A stretch of 64,000 nt of DNA from Burkholderiales bacterium (GCA_029268225.1 JAJUGJ010000001.1:124001-188000); one strand, 5' to 3'. Positions 16,424-31,229 are shown, counted from the first letter of the stretch. Notes: a model not told the origin generated them from the letters alone. A program made the numbers and translations.

Positions 16424-18076
16424 TCAGGCACCGCGCAGTCGCGCGATCATCGCCGCCGTGGCGGGGTCCAGTCCGCTGACATCCCCGCTGTCCAGGCGCG
16501 GCAACAGGTCGTTGCTCATCGCCTTGCCCAGCTCCACGCCCCACTGGTCAAAGGAGTTGATGCCCCACAAGGCTCCGCTCACCAGCACGCGGTGTTCGTG
16601 CAAGGCGATCAGGGCGCCCAGCGAGCGCGGGGTCAAGGCATCGATCACCATCGTCAGGCTGGGGCGATTGCCTGGGAAGGTGCGGTGGCGCGCAATGACC
16701 TGCGGAGGCACCTCTTTCGAGGCCGTGGGGGCCACCTCGTGCGCCGCCTGCTCGGTGGTCTTGCCCCACATCAGCGCCTGTGCCTGCGCCAAGCCATTGG
16801 CCAGCAACATCTGATGCTGACGGTGCAGCATCGCCTGTACGGCCGGCGACAGCTGCCCGGCATCGCGCAGCGGCAAGCCCTTGAACAAGATGAACTCCAC
16901 CGGGATCACGTCGGTGCCCTGATGCAGCATCTGGAAAAACGCGTGCTGCCCGTTGACCCCCGGCTCGCCCCACACCACCTCACTGGTCGCATAGGTGAGC
17001 GGCTGCCCGTGGCGGTCGACGCCTTTGCCATTGCTCTCCATCACCAACTGCTGCAAATAAGCCGGCAACCGGCGCAAGCCATGGTGATACGGCGCGACAC
17101 AGCGGCTGGTGTAGCCCTTGAAGTTGCGGTACCAGACGTCCATGAGGCCCAACCACAGCGGCAGGTTCGCCTCCGATGGGGCCGAAGCGAAATGCTGGTC
17201 CATCGCGTGGGCACCGTCCAGCAAGGCGCGGAAATGCTGGCTGCCCAGGGCCAGGGCAATCGGCAAACCAATGGCCGACCACAGCGAAAACCGGCCGCCC
17301 ACCCAGTCCCAGAAACCGAAGGTGCGGGTGATGCCAAACGCCGCAGCCCCTTCCACATTCGAGGTCGTGGCCACAAAGTGACGGGCAATGTCCGTGCCGC
17401 CCTGATCCAGGAACCACTGGCGCGCGGTGCGCGCGTTCACCATTGTTTCCTGGGTGGTGAACGTCTTCGACGCCACGACGAACAGAGTGTGCTTCGGATC
17501 CACCTGGCGCAACACACCAGCCAGATCCTGACCGTCGATGTTCGAGACAAAGTGACAGCGCAGGCGCGGGTTCGCAAAGGCCTCCAGCGCCATCACCACC
17601 ATCTGCGGCCCCAGATCGGAGCCGCCAATGCCGATGTTCACCACATCGTGGATGTCACCGGGGTTCGGCCCACCCGCGCTGGCCGTCACCTCATCGGCAA
17701 AGGCCAGCATCTGATCCAGCACCGCGTGCACTTCGTCGCTGAAAGGGGCTTGGCCACATGGCGCACGCAGTGCGGTGTGCAGCACCGCACGCCCTTCCGA
17801 GCCATTGACCAGTTCACCGCGCAGCAGGGCATCGCGCCGCTCGGCCAGTCGACACTCGTGAGCCAAGTCCAACAGGTGGCGCCGCGTGGCGACATCCCAG
17901 TGCACCCGCGACATGTCCACCACCACCTCGGGCGCCTCGAAGGTCAGAGACTCGACGCGGCGAGGATCTTCGGCAAACAGGGTGCGCAGGTCCAAGTCGG
18001 CGCCATGGGCCTGGTAATGCCCACGCAAGGCCGCCCAGGCCACCGTCTGATCACAGCGTGGAGAAGACGAGATCAT
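16424..18076 (-). CDS. pgi: Glucose-6-phosphate isomerase
   Basis: Interconverts glucose-6-phosphate and fructose-6-phosphate in the cytosol. The 550-residue protein has both SIS domains and the family signatures GIGGSDLGPQMV and GGRFSLWSAIGLPIAL, plus the C-terminal SFDQWGVELGK containing the catalytic lysine region. Start: ATG 18076 has GGGAG five bases upstream; the in-frame GTG at 18082 sits on top of that site. It begins 13 bases after the tal stop in the same direction, making a tal-pgi pair that faces zwf, so the locus gathers upper sugar-phosphate interconversions. Confidence 0.97.
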   Translation of the reverse strand: MISSSPRCDQTVAWAALRGHYQAHGADLDLRTLFAEDPRRVESLTFEAPEVVVDMSRVHWDVATRRHLLDLAHECRLAERRDALLRGELVNGSEGRAVLHTALRAPCGQAPFSDEVHAVLDQMLAFADEVTASAGGPNPGDIHDVVNIGIGGSDLGPQMVVMALEAFANPRLRCHFVSNIDGQDLAGVLRQVDPKHTLFVVASKTFTTQETMVNARTARQWFLDQGGTDIARHFVATTSNVEGAAAFGITRTFGFWDWVGGRFSLWSAIGLPIALALGSQHFRALLDGAHAMDQHFASAPSEANLPLWLGLMDVWYRNFKGYTSRCVAPYHHGLRRLPAYLQQLVMESNGKGVDRHGQPLTYATSEVVWGEPGVNGQHAFFQMLHQGTDVIPVEFILFKGLPLRDAGQLSPAVQAMLHRQHQMLLANGLAQAQALMWGKTTEQAAHEVAPTASKEVPPQVIARHRTFPGNRPSLTMVIDALTPRSLGALIALHEHRVLVSGALWGINSFDQWGVELGKAMSNDLLPRLDSGDVSGLDPATAAMIARLRGA

Positions 18077-18089
18077 GCCCACTCCCTGC

Positions 18090-19037
18090 TCAGCGCTGGG
18101 CTTCGATCAGGGCATCCAGCTTGCCGGCATCCACCGCGAACGCACGGATGCCCTCGGCCAGCTTCTCGGTGGCCATGGCATCTTCATTGAGGGCGTAGCG
18201 GAAGGCAGCCTCGCTCAAGGGCGCCTCGGGCGCCTGCGTGCCAGAGGGCGGCGTCAAATGGCGCACCACCGGCGCCTCACTGGCCTGCAGTTGCGCCAGC
18301 AACTCGGGACTGATGGTCAGCAGGTCACAGCCGGCCAGGGCCAGGATCTGCCCCACATTGCGGAAGCTGGCGCCCATCACCTCGGTGCGCACGCCGTGGG
18401 CCTTGTAATACTGATAGATGCGGGTGACGGACTGCACGCCTGGATCGTTCACGCCCGCCTGTGCGGCCTCGTCCCAGGCAGCCCCGGCCGACTTCTTGTA
18501 CCAGTCGTAGATGCGGCCCACAAAAGGCGAGATCAGCTGCACGCCGGCGTCGCCACAGGCACGGGCCTGGGCAAAGGCGAACAGCAGCGTCAGATTGCAA
18601 TGGATGCCTTCTTGCTCCAGCACGCGTGCCGCCTGGATGCCTTCCCAGGTGGCGGCGATCTTGATGAGCACGCGAGACCGCGCCACACCGGCCGCCTCGT
18701 ACAGCGCGATCAGGCGACGGGCGCGCGCCAGGGTGGCTTCGGTGTCGAAGCTCAGCCGGGCGTCCACCTCGGTCGACACACGGCCCGGCACCACCTTGAG
18801 GATTTCCAGACCAAAGCGCACCAGCACCTGGTCGACGATCGCCTCCAGCGGCTCGCTCCGGTGGGCCGCCACCACCTCGGCCAGCAAGGGCGCGTACTCG
18901 GGCTTTTGCACCGCCTTGAGGATCAGGGACGGGTTGGTCGTGGCGTCTTGCGGGGTGAACTGGGCCAGTTGCTTGAAGTCACCGGTGTCGGCGACGACCG
19001 TGGTGCAGGCCTTGAGCTGATCGAGTTGCGAGGTCAT
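18090..19037 (-). CDS. tal: Transaldolase
   Basis: Transfers a dihydroxyacetone unit between sugar phosphates in the non-oxidative pentose-phosphate pathway. The 315-residue protein carries the N-terminal signature [23 protein letters not shown] split over residues about 15-37 and the Schiff-base lysine segment [12 protein letters not shown] near residue 130, as in TalB-type enzymes. The start at ATG 19037 gives [15 protein letters not shown], aligning with TalB; a TTG two codons upstream is rejected. It leads the tal-pgi unit and is divergent from zwf across 165 bases. Confidence 0.97.
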   Translation of the reverse strand: MTSQLDQLKACTTVVADTGDFKQLAQFTPQDATTNPSLILKAVQKPEYAPLLAEVVAAHRSEPLEAIVDQVLVRFGLEILKVVPGRVSTEVDARLSFDTEATLARARRLIALYEAAGVARSRVLIKIAATWEGIQAARVLEQEGIHCNLTLLFAFAQARACGDAGVQLISPFVGRIYDWYKKSAGAAWDEAAQAGVNDPGVQSVTRIYQYYKAHGVRTEVMGASFRNVGQILALAGCDLLTISPELLAQLQASEAPVVRHLTPPSGTQAPEAPLSEAAFRYALNEDAMATEKLAEGIRAFAVDAGKLDALIEAQR

Positions 19038-19202
19038 GGGCAAACAACGTGAAACGGGCTGGCGCAGACCCCGTCATGCAACGAGATCGACCAGCATCCT
19101 GAATTTGGCTTATCGTGAGACCACATTCTGTCCCCAAAATCATGACAGGCGCCCTCTCCGGCCCCTCTGTGGCCCGTATTCCACCCTTATGGGGTCCCCT
19201 CC

Positions 19203-20675
19203 ATGTCCTTTGATCTGGTTTTTTTTGGCGGCACCGGTGATCTCACCTGGCGCAAGCTCATGCCGGCACTGTTCCAGGCCTGGCGCCACGGCAAGCTGCC
19301 CGCGCAGGGTCGCATCCTTGCAGTGGCCCGCGACGAGCGCTCCGACGCCAGCTACCGACAGTGGCTCAAGGACAAGCTGACCTCGGGCGACGACCTCGCC
19401 AAGCGCCCCACAGAGGACGAGTTCGAGCGCTTTGCCGCCCTGGTGCACTACCTGCGCATGGACCTGTCCCAGCCCGGGGACTATGCCGTGCTGCGCCAGT
19501 GGCTGCAGACGCGCCAGGCCGACACCGTGGTGATGTACCTGGCCACCAGCCCCCATCTCTTCCCCGTCATCTGTGAGCAGCTGGGTGCCGCCGGGCTCAA
19601 CCATCCCGCAGTGCGCGTGGTGCTCGAAAAGCCCCTGGGGCACGATCTGGCCTCGGCACAGGCCATCAACCGGGCCGTGGGTGCGGTGTTCAGCGAACGC
19701 CAGGCCCTGCGCATCGACCACTACCTCGGCAAACCCTCGGTGCAGAACCTGATGGCCCTGCGCTTCGGCAACGTGCTGTTCGAGCCCCTGTGGCGCCGCG
19801 AGAGCATCGCCAACATCCAGATCACGCTGGCGGAAAGCCTGGGCGTGGGCACCCGGGGCGACTTTTACGACCGCACTGGCGCCCTGCGCGACATGGTGCA
19901 GAACCACGCGCTGCAGTTGCTGACCATGGTCGCGATGGAGCCGCCATCGAGCGCCGACGCCGACGCCATCCGCGACGAAAAGCTCAAGGTGCTGCGCTCA
20001 CTCAAGCCCTTCGACGCGGCCTCGGTGGCGCGCGACGTGGTGCGCGGTCAGTACCGTGCCGGCACCGTGGGCGGCATGAGCGTGCCAGGCTATCTGGACG
20101 AGGCCAAGGTGCCCGCCGGCAGCCACACCGAAACCTTCGTGGCGCTGCGCTGCGAGATCCAGAACTGGCGCTGGGCCGGCGTGCCCTTCTACCTGCGCAC
20201 CGGCAAACGCCTGGCGCACCGCCACGCCGAGATCGTGGTGAACTTCCGCCCCACCCCGCACTCGATCTTCCCCGGCACGCAGACCCCCAACCAGCTGGTG
20301 ATCAAGCTGCAACCCGATGACGGCCTGCAACTGCACCTGCTGGCCGCCAAAGGCGCCCTGGGCCCCGACCCGGCGGCGGGCCATCAGGCCGAGCACCTGT
20401 CACCCGTGTCTCTGGATCTGGATTTCGACAAGGCCTTCCCCACCGACCGGGTGGGCGCCTATGAGCGCATGCTGCTCGATGCCCTGGCGGGCCGCTTGAA
20501 CCTGTTCGTGCGCTCGGACGAGCAAGAACAGGCCTGGCGCTGGGTGGAACCCATTCTGGAGGCCTGGCGGCACGATGCCAGCGGCCTGAAGGCTTACAGC
20601 GCGGGCACCTGGGGGCCGGCCGCAGCAAGTGCGCTGGTCGCACGTGACGGCTTCGCTTGGGCCGAAGAAAGCTGA
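19203..20675 (+). CDS. zwf: Glucose-6-phosphate 1-dehydrogenase
   Basis: NADP-linked first enzyme of the oxidative pentose-phosphate and Entner-Doudoroff routes, 490 residues. The N-terminal dinucleotide fold begins DLVFFGGTGDLTWRKLMPAL, and the substrate-binding catalytic signature RIDHYLGK is near residue 175. The C-terminal beta domain is complete. No strong Shine-Dalgarno sequence precedes ATG 19203. The 165-base gap to tal was searched for a HexR-type palindrome (TGTAGT-N8-ACTACA) and none was found. It converges on mlaB, with a small GCCGG-AG-CCGGC hairpin between them at 20696-20707. Confidence 0.97.
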   Translation: MSFDLVFFGGTGDLTWRKLMPALFQAWRHGKLPAQGRILAVARDERSDASYRQWLKDKLTSGDDLAKRPTEDEFERFAALVHYLRMDLSQPGDYAVLRQWLQTRQADTVVMYLATSPHLFPVICEQLGAAGLNHPAVRVVLEKPLGHDLASAQAINRAVGAVFSERQALRIDHYLGKPSVQNLMALRFGNVLFEPLWRRESIANIQITLAESLGVGTRGDFYDRTGALRDMVQNHALQLLTMVAMEPPSSADADAIRDEKLKVLRSLKPFDAASVARDVVRGQYRAGTVGGMSVPGYLDEAKVPAGSHTETFVALRCEIQNWRWAGVPFYLRTGKRLAHRHAEIVVNFRPTPHSIFPGTQTPNQLVIKLQPDDGLQLHLLAAKGALGPDPAAGHQAEHLSPVSLDLDFDKAFPTDRVGAYERMLLDALAGRLNLFVRSDEQEQAWRWVEPILEAWRHDASGLKAYSAGTWGPAAASALVARDGFAWAEES

Positions 20676-20715
20676 CGCTGCGCGACTGCGCACACGCCGG
20701 AGCCGGCTGCGGCGT

Positions 20716-21003
20716 TCAGGCCGACTGCAGGAGCCCGTCCACGCCGTACAGCCTGGCCAGCTCGGTCAGCTTGGCGGGCAGGTGCTGCACCGCAAAGGCG
20801 CGGCCATTGGCCCGCGCCATGCGCTGACACTCGAGCAGAACGGCCAGCGCGCTGGAATCGAACTGCTGCAAGGCCGCGCCGTCCACGGTCAGCATGGCGG
20901 CTTCCGTGCCCCCCTGGGCCGCAGCCTGGTCCAGCGTCTGACGGAACAGGCGCAACACATGCGGCACCTCAGCATGCGTGATGACGGCAGGCAGCAGCAA
21001 CAT
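20716..21003 (-). CDS. mlaB: STAS-domain protein, MlaB of the phospholipid transporter
   Basis: A 95-residue single STAS domain that in the Mla complex binds the MlaF ATPase on the cytoplasmic face and is needed for its stability. It shows the STAS pattern LTVDGAALQQFDSSALAVLLE with the conserved DSS(A) phospho-acceptor-like serine motif. It is the last gene of the mlaFEDACB operon, starting three bases after the mlaC stop. Small size and position make the assignment firm although STAS domains are common. Confidence 0.88.
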   Translation of the reverse strand: MLLLPAVITHAEVPHVLRLFRQTLDQAAAQGGTEAAMLTVDGAALQQFDSSALAVLLECQRMARANGRAFAVQHLPAKLTELARLYGVDGLLQSA

Positions 21004-21006
21004 GAC

Positions 21007-21675
21007 TCAGCCCGCGTTCTTGGCCACCAACTGGCGGTTGCGTTCGGCCAGCTTGGAGATCAGGCCGTCGATGCCCGAGGCATTGATCTCCTGAGCAAAA
21101 CTGCTCTGGTGGGTTTGCACCAGCCAGGCACCCAGCACGTTCACGTCGTACACCTTCCAGCTGCTGCCCGACTTCTCCAGGCGGTAGTTCAGCTGGATGG
21201 GATCCCCCTTGCCCTTGACCACGGTGCGCACCACCACATCCGTGTCGGTGGGACGCGCGCGTGACGGCAGGTACTCGATGACCTGGTCCTTGACCTGGGA
21301 GGCCGCGCCCGCGTAGGTGTGCACCAGCAAGGTCTTGAACTCGTTTTGCAGGCGCTGACGCTGATCCGGCGTGGCGCGACGCCAGGCGGGGCCGACGGCG
21401 GCAGCGGTCATGCGCACGAAGTTCACGTTCGGCATGATCTTGGCATCGACCACGGCGGTGATCTTGCGCAGGTCACCCGACTGGATGGCCTTGTCAGCCT
21501 TGACCGTGGCCATCACGTCATTGGTGATGGACTGGATGAAAGCCTCAGGCGTCTGAGCAGGCACAGCCGCCTGCACAGGCGCGCCTTGAGCCCACACCGG
21601 GGCGGCCGCCAGCGTCGACACGGCCAAGACGGCCGAACTCACCACACGGACAGCGAACATACGAGAGTGCAACAC
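21007..21675 (-). CDS. mlaC: MlaC periplasmic phospholipid shuttle
   Basis: Periplasmic carrier that moves phospholipid between the outer-membrane MlaA and the inner-membrane MlaFEDB complex. About 222 residues: signal peptide ending near PVWA, then the Tol_Tol_Ttg2 fold with the typical segment RQRLQNEFKTLLVHTYAGA and NVLGAWLVQTHQSSF. I prefer GTG 21675, which has AAAGGA five bases upstream. The longer frame to ATG 21699 adds eight charged residues in front of the leader. It lies between mlaA and mlaB in one operon. Confidence 0.93.
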   Translation of the reverse strand: MLHSRMFAVRVVSSAVLAVSTLAAAPVWAQGAPVQAAVPAQTPEAFIQSITNDVMATVKADKAIQSGDLRKITAVVDAKIMPNVNFVRMTAAAVGPAWRRATPDQRQRLQNEFKTLLVHTYAGAASQVKDQVIEYLPSRARPTDTDVVVRTVVKGKGDPIQLNYRLEKSGSSWKVYDVNVLGAWLVQTHQSSFAQEINASGIDGLISKLAERNRQLVAKNAG

Positions 21676-21783
21676 AAGGGTCCTTTCTGCAATCCTCATA
21701 CTCTCCTGAACGCCTCAGCGGACGCACAGGATGACGGGATCATCTGATTTTGAGCGGAGAAACGTGGCCCACCATCCACCACA

Positions 21784-22596
21784 TCAGGGGGCGCTGGCCG
21801 CCGAGGCAGCCGGGACCACAGGGGTGGCCTCATCGTCGGATTCGGGCAGGTCATAGCGAGGCTGGGGGGCCTCATCTTCTTCCCCAGGCTGAGGTCGCCC
21901 CTCTTCAATCAGGCTCTGGCGACGCTGCAGGTAGGCGTCGCGGGTGAAGGTGTACTTGTCCAGCGCCACGCCATCGAGCAGGTCGGTTGCCTGCAGGAAA
22001 GCAGCACGGGTACTGACCCCGTTGAGCAATCGCACCAGGTTGTCCTCTCGCGCGCCCTCCACCAGCGTCGTGGCGGAGAACGTCATGCTGCTCGCCAGAT
22101 TGGCCGAGTCCCGCACACTCGAAGGCCCCAAGATGGGCCAGACGATGTATGCGCCCGAAGGGGCACCCCACACACCCAAGGTCTGCCCGAGGTCCTCCCG
22201 GTAACGGTCCAAGCGCATCGGCGTTGCCAGATCGATCAAACCGCCGAGGCCCAGGGTCGAGTTCACGGCCACACGCATGGTGCTGGCCGCCCCCTCTTTG
22301 AAGCGCCCCTGCAGGAACAGGTTCACCGACGACCACACGTCGTCGATGTTGCCGAAAAAGTTGCGCACGCCCGTCTGCACGGGTGAGGGCGTGACCTTCA
22401 CATAGCCTTCAGCCAAGGGCTTGAGCACATGCGCATCCACCCCCTCGTTGAAGGAAAACACCCCACGGTTCCAGGACTCCAGCGGATCGGGCGATTGCGA
22501 CGTGGCGCAACCCGACAAGCTGAACACCAGAGGCAGGCTCAAGGCTGCACCCCAGGTGCGGACGCGACGGACAGCGAAAGATCGGAGAGGCATCAT
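21784..22596 (-). CDS. mlaA: MlaA (VacJ) outer-membrane lipoprotein
   Basis: Removes misplaced phospholipid from the outer leaflet of the outer membrane. The 270-residue protein starts with a lipoprotein leader whose lipobox is LSGC (cysteine near residue 29), followed by the VacJ domain (DPLESWNRGVFSFNE, VRNFFGNIDDVWSSVN, GPSSVRDS). The C-terminal 45 residues are Glu/Pro/Ala-rich and poorly conserved in such proteins. The start ATG overlaps the mlaD stop as ATGA. Having mlaA inside the mla operon is usual for betaproteobacteria and unlike E. coli. Confidence 0.95.
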   Translation of the reverse strand: MMPLRSFAVRRVRTWGAALSLPLVFSLSGCATSQSPDPLESWNRGVFSFNEGVDAHVLKPLAEGYVKVTPSPVQTGVRNFFGNIDDVWSSVNLFLQGRFKEGAASTMRVAVNSTLGLGGLIDLATPMRLDRYREDLGQTLGVWGAPSGAYIVWPILGPSSVRDSANLASSMTFSATTLVEGAREDNLVRLLNGVSTRAAFLQATDLLDGVALDKYTFTRDAYLQRRQSLIEEGRPQPGEEDEAPQPRYDLPESDDEATPVVPAASAASAP

Positions 22597-23069
22597 TTGT
22601 CACCTTCCTTGCCGCCTTCGGCAGCCTTGCTGTAGAGGAACTGACTGATCAGGTTTTCCAGCACGATGGCCGACTGGGTGGACTTGATGGCGTCACCCGC
22701 CGCGAGATTGGTCTCACCGTAACCGGGCTCCAGACCGATGTACTGCTCGCCCAGCAAACCTGCGGTGAGGATCTTGGCCGAGGTGTCCTTGGGAAAGGCC
22801 ACACCCTTGTTCATCTCGATCTCGACCTTGGCCTGAAACGTTTCATTGTCAAACGTGATGGCCTTGACACGCCCCACCACCACGCCGGCACTCTTGACCG
22901 CGGCCTTGGGCTTGAGTCCGCCGATGTTGTCGAACAGGGCCACCACCTTGTAGCCCTGCTCGAACGACAGGGTCAGGAGGTTGCCGGCCTTCAGCGCCAG
23001 AAAAACGATCGCGGCCGCCCCCAGCATCACGAAGAGGCCCACCCACACATCATGTTTTGATTTCTGCAT
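22593..23069 (-). CDS. mlaD: MlaD MCE-domain subunit of the phospholipid transporter
   Basis: Inner-membrane-anchored periplasmic MCE protein that forms the hexameric ring through which lipid passes. At 158 residues it has one TM helix near residues 9-28 and a single MCE domain containing VVALFDNIGGLKPKAAVKSAGV and the pore-loop region GLLGEQYIGLEPG. Length equals that of single-MCE MlaD proteins. It follows mlaE after 27 bases and overlaps mlaA by four bases. Confidence 0.95.
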   Translation of the reverse strand: MQKSKHDVWVGLFVMLGAAAIVFLALKAGNLLTLSFEQGYKVVALFDNIGGLKPKAAVKSAGVVVGRVKAITFDNETFQAKVEIEMNKGVAFPKDTSAKILTAGLLGEQYIGLEPGYGETNLAAGDAIKSTQSAIVLENLISQFLYSKAAEGGKEGDK

Positions 23070-23096
23070 ATTGTCCGTCCTTGCGACCTGCCTCGA

Positions 23097-23882
23097 TCAG
23101 ATCGAGAACATCATGGCCGTCAACACAAAATCCAGCCCCAGCACAGCCAGGGATGCCATGACCACCGTTCGGGTGGTGGCCAGCGACACGCCCTCGGGCG
23201 TCGGGTCACACTCATGGCCTTGCAACAAGGCCACGAAGGTCACGGTCAAGCCGAACACGAAGCTCTTGATCATGCCGTTGCCCACATCGGCCCACACCTC
23301 GACACCGTTCTGCATCTGCGACCAGAAGGCACCGTCATCGACGCCGATCATGGCAACGCCCACCACCCAGCCGCCGAGCACACCCACGGCCGAGAAGACC
23401 GCCGCCAGCAGCGGCATGGCAATGACACCGCCCCAGAAGCGCGGCGCGAGCACACGCTGGATCGGATCCACCCCCATCATCTCCATGGCAGACAGCTGCT
23501 CACCGGCCTTCATGAGACCGATGCCCGCCGTCAAAGCCGTGCCCGCACGACCGGCGAACAGCAGGGCCGCCACCACCGGCCCCAGTTCGCGCACCAGGGA
23601 CAGGGCCACCATCAGGCCCAGCGCCTCGCTGGAGCCGTAGCTTTGCAGAATGTAGTAACCCTGCAAGCCCAGCACGAAGCCCACAAAAGCCCCGGACACC
23701 GTGATGATGGCCAGCGAATAATTGCCCAGAAAGAAAATCTGCTCGGTGAGCAAGCGAGGCCGCTTCAACGTGGCCCCCAGCGACAGCAGCAGGCGCAGGA
23801 ACAGGCGCGCGCCATAGCCCAGATCGGCGAGCTTGAGTCGAACCGCACGCCCGACCCGGGACGGATTGAGCCAGGACATCAT
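23097..23882 (-). CDS. mlaE: MlaE permease of the phospholipid ABC transporter
   Basis: Polytopic inner-membrane permease, 261 residues, of the MlaE/YrbE family with five to six predicted membrane segments and the family motifs [20 protein letters not shown] and [19 protein letters not shown]. It dimerises with MlaF below and the MlaD ring above. Its start ATG overlaps the mlaF stop (ATGA), showing tight coupling. Confidence 0.96.
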   Translation of the reverse strand: MMSWLNPSRVGRAVRLKLADLGYGARLFLRLLLSLGATLKRPRLLTEQIFFLGNYSLAIITVSGAFVGFVLGLQGYYILQSYGSSEALGLMVALSLVRELGPVVAALLFAGRAGTALTAGIGLMKAGEQLSAMEMMGVDPIQRVLAPRFWGGVIAMPLLAAVFSAVGVLGGWVVGVAMIGVDDGAFWSQMQNGVEVWADVGNGMIKSFVFGLTVTFVALLQGHECDPTPEGVSLATTRTVVMASLAVLGLDFVLTAMMFSI

Positions 23883-24733
23883 CCGCGCACCCCAAAGTCA
23901 TGACCTGCATCGATGGCAGGGTGATGGAAGCGAACGGGACCGTCCGGCGCCGCATCCACGAACTGACGCACCAGCGGATCACTGCTCGCTCGCATCTCAG
24001 CCGGTGTGCCCTGCGCCACAATGCGCCCATTGGCCAGCAAGACCACATGGTCGGCGATCAGGAAGGTCTCTTCCACATCGTGCGACACCAGCACGCTGGT
24101 GAGCCCCATGGTGTCATTGAGCTCGCGGATCAAGCGCGCCGACACCCCCATCGAGATCGGGTCCAGTCCGGCAAATGGCTCGTCGTACAACATCAATTCC
24201 GGGTCCAGCGCCATGGCCCTGGCCAAGGCCACCCGACGGGCCATGCCCCCGGAAATCTCGCTGGGCATGAGGTCACGCGCACCGCGCAACCCCACGGCGT
24301 TGAGCTTCATCAGCACCAGATCGCGCAAGATGGATTCGGGCAACTTCGTGTGCTCACGCAAAGGAAACGCCACGTTTTCGAACACCGACAGATCGGTGAA
24401 CAGGGCCCCAAACTGGAACAGCATGCCCATGCGTCGACGCGCCGCCATCAGGCCGGCAGCGTCCAGGCGAGCCATGTCCTGTCCGTCGAACATGACTTGG
24501 CCGGACATGGGGGTCAATTGGCGACCTATGAGTCGCAACACTGTGGTTTTGCCACCACCGGAGGTGCCCATCAGGGCCACCACCTGGCCTCGTGGCACCA
24601 CCAGGTTGATGTCAGACAGGATGACCCGGTCACCGTAGCCACAGGTGACCGCGCGCAACGCCACCAGCGGCTCAGGGGCCGCAAGCGAGGCAGATGCGTC
24701 GTGGATCGGAGTTTCAGCTTGTGACATGACCAT
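23879..24733 (-). CDS. mlaF: MlaF ATPase of the phospholipid ABC transporter
   Basis: ABC ATPase, 284 residues: Walker [10 protein letters not shown] near residue 55, signature [18 protein letters not shown] (LSGGQ variant ISGGM) near 160, Walker [14 protein letters not shown], and the switch histidine in VLVSHDVEE. The N-terminus has about 18 residues more than E. coli MlaF. ATG 24733 or 24727 lies directly on the T-run side of the gltBD terminator and lacks a ribosome site, so the true start or mode of initiation is uncertain. It is the first gene of the mlaFEDACB operon. Confidence 0.93.
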   Translation of the reverse strand: MVMSQAETPIHDASASLAAPEPLVALRAVTCGYGDRVILSDINLVVPRGQVVALMGTSGGGKTTVLRLIGRQLTPMSGQVMFDGQDMARLDAAGLMAARRRMGMLFQFGALFTDLSVFENVAFPLREHTKLPESILRDLVLMKLNAVGLRGARDLMPSEISGGMARRVALARAMALDPELMLYDEPFAGLDPISMGVSARLIRELNDTMGLTSVLVSHDVEETFLIADHVVLLANGRIVAQGTPAEMRASSDPLVRQFVDAAPDGPVRFHHPAIDAGHDFGVRG

Positions 24734-24734
24734 G

Positions 24735-24764
24735 AAAAAAAGGGCCAGTGATGGTCACTGGCCC
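24735..24764 (-). terminator. Intrinsic terminator of gltBD, abutting mlaF
   Basis: A perfect 10-bp stem (GGGCCAGTGA with TCACTGGCCC, three-base loop) is followed on the minus strand by seven T residues (24741-24735). It is a textbook rho-independent terminator 66 bases after the gltD stop. It ends one base before the first possible mlaF start codon, which leaves no room for a separate mla promoter downstream of it. Confidence 0.9.
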
Positions 24765-24829
24765 TGGGATCATAGGGGATACACGGATCCCCGCTGAGCA
24801 CGCCCCGAAAGGCGTAATGGACTGTGGGG

Positions 24830-26293
24830 TCAACGCGGCAGCGTGGTCGAGCCCATCAGGAAGGCGTCGACCTCGCGAGCAGCCTGACGGCCTTCGCGGA
24901 TGGCCCACACGACCAGCGACTGACCGCGGCGCACGTCACCGGCGGCGAACACCTTGTCGGCATTGGTCTTGTAACCGCCGATGTCGGTCGAAGCCTTGGC
25001 GTTGCCACGGGCGTCCTTCTCGACACCGAAGCCTTCGAGCAGGGTGTTCACCGGGTTCACAAAGCCCATGGCCAGCAGCACCAGGTCGGCCTTGAGGATC
25101 TGCTCCGAGCCGGCGACTTCTTCGAACTTGCCGTTCTTGAACTCGACACGCACGGTCTTGACCGCCGTGACCTTGCCGTTCTCGCCGATGAATTCCTTCG
25201 TGGCGATGGCGAACTCGCGCTCACAACCTTCTTCATGGCTGGAAGACGTGCGCAGCTTGATCGGCCAGTAGGGCCAGGTCAGCTCCTTGTTTTCCTGCTC
25301 GGGCGGCTGCGGCATCAGCTCGAACTGGATCACGCTCTTGGCGCCGTGGCGGTTGGACGTGCCCACGCAGTCGGAGCCGGTGTCGCCGCCGCCGATCACG
25401 ATCACGTTCTTGCCCGTGGCCATGATCTGGTCCTTGACCTTGCCGCCGGCGTTCACGCGGTTCTGCTGCGGCAGGAACTCCATCGCGAAGTGGATGCCGG
25501 CCAGGTCACGCCCCGGCACAGGCAGGTCACGCGACTGCTCGGCACCACCGGCCAACAGCACGGCGTCGAAGTCCTGCTTCAGCTGCTCGGGCGAGACGGT
25601 GTCCTTGGCCCAGTTGGTGACCTTGGAGCCCTTGGGCATCTCGCCGACGATGGTGTTGGTCTTGAAGACCACGCCTTCGGCTTCCATCTGCTTCACACGA
25701 CGGTCGATGTGCGACTTGTCGAACTTGAAGTCGGGGATGCCGAAACGCAGCAGACCCCCGATGGTGTCGTTCTTCTCGAACACGGTCACGTCGTGACCGG
25801 CACGGGCCAGCTGCTGGGCTGCGGCCATGCCAGCGGGGCCGGAGCCCACGATGGCAACCTTCTTGCCGGTCTTGACCGCAGCGGGCTGCGGCTTGACCCA
25901 GCCTTCGGCCCAGGCGCGGTCGATGATGGCGTGCTCGATGGACTTGATGCCCACGGCGTCGTTGTTGATGTTCAGCACGCAAGCGGCTTCACACGGTGCC
26001 GGGCAGACCCGACCGGTAAAGTCGGGGAAGTTGTTGGTCGAGTGCAGCACCTCGATCGCGTTCTGCCAGTCGCCCCGGTACACCAGGTCGTTGAAGTCCG
26101 GGATGATGTTGTTGACCGGGCAACCGTTGTTGCAGAACGGGGTGCCGCAGTCCATGCAGCGTGCGCCCTGGATCTTGGCCTCTTCAGGCTTCAGACCAAT
26201 GACGAACTCCTTGTAGTTCTTGACGCGCTTCTCGACGGGCTCGTAGCCCTCTTCCAGACGCTCGAATTCCAGAAAGCCAGTGACTTTTCCCAT
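24830..26293 (-). CDS. gltD: Glutamate synthase small (beta) subunit
   Basis: NADPH-oxidising subunit that feeds electrons to GltB, 487 residues. The N-terminal cysteine-rich region ([29 protein letters not shown]) binds [4Fe-4S] clusters. FAD and NADPH Rossmann motifs follow ([33 protein letters not shown]). The start at ATG 26293 gives [12 protein letters not shown], the usual beginning, with CAGGAG six bases upstream; the open frame to 26377 is only GC-rich read-through. It lies 22 bases after gltB in the same operon and is closed by the terminator at 24735-24764. Confidence 0.97.
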   Translation of the reverse strand: MGKVTGFLEFERLEEGYEPVEKRVKNYKEFVIGLKPEEAKIQGARCMDCGTPFCNNGCPVNNIIPDFNDLVYRGDWQNAIEVLHSTNNFPDFTGRVCPAPCEAACVLNINNDAVGIKSIEHAIIDRAWAEGWVKPQPAAVKTGKKVAIVGSGPAGMAAAQQLARAGHDVTVFEKNDTIGGLLRFGIPDFKFDKSHIDRRVKQMEAEGVVFKTNTIVGEMPKGSKVTNWAKDTVSPEQLKQDFDAVLLAGGAEQSRDLPVPGRDLAGIHFAMEFLPQQNRVNAGGKVKDQIMATGKNVIVIGGGDTGSDCVGTSNRHGAKSVIQFELMPQPPEQENKELTWPYWPIKLRTSSSHEEGCEREFAIATKEFIGENGKVTAVKTVRVEFKNGKFEEVAGSEQILKADLVLLAMGFVNPVNTLLEGFGVEKDARGNAKASTDIGGYKTNADKVFAAGDVRRGQSLVVWAIREGRQAAREVDAFLMGSTTLPR

Positions 26294-26315
26294 TTCAAAC
26301 TCCTGATCGTGCGCT

Positions 26316-31082
<4,767 letters not shown>

Positions 31083-31229
31083 GGGGGGCGCTCCAGAGTA
31101 AGTGTGGGAAAACAACACGGTGAGCGGCGAGGATACTCTCGTTCTCCCGGGGTTTCAAGCACTAATTAATAGGGTCAGAACCCAATAAATAACAGGCACC
31201 AGCTTGGTGCAGTCATAAATAGGGTCAGA
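31083..31229. repeat. AT-rich region with two AATAGGGTCAGA direct repeats and a hairpin
   Basis: The word AATAGGGTCAGA occurs at 31168-31179 and again at 31218-31229, exactly 50 bases apart and in the same orientation. The first is part of a small palindrome GGGT-CAGA-ACCC. Between them is a perfect hairpin GCACCA-GCT-TGGTGC at 31196-31210. The second copy ends directly against the stop codon of the RAYT-like gene. GGGTCAGA-type words beside transposase-17 genes are a known association. The stretch also holds the gltB 5' region. Confidence 0.6.

Noticed and set aside
19038..19202. HexR or other sugar-regulator operator between tal and zwf
   Set aside because: No TGTAGT-N8-ACTACA-type palindrome found in either orientation.
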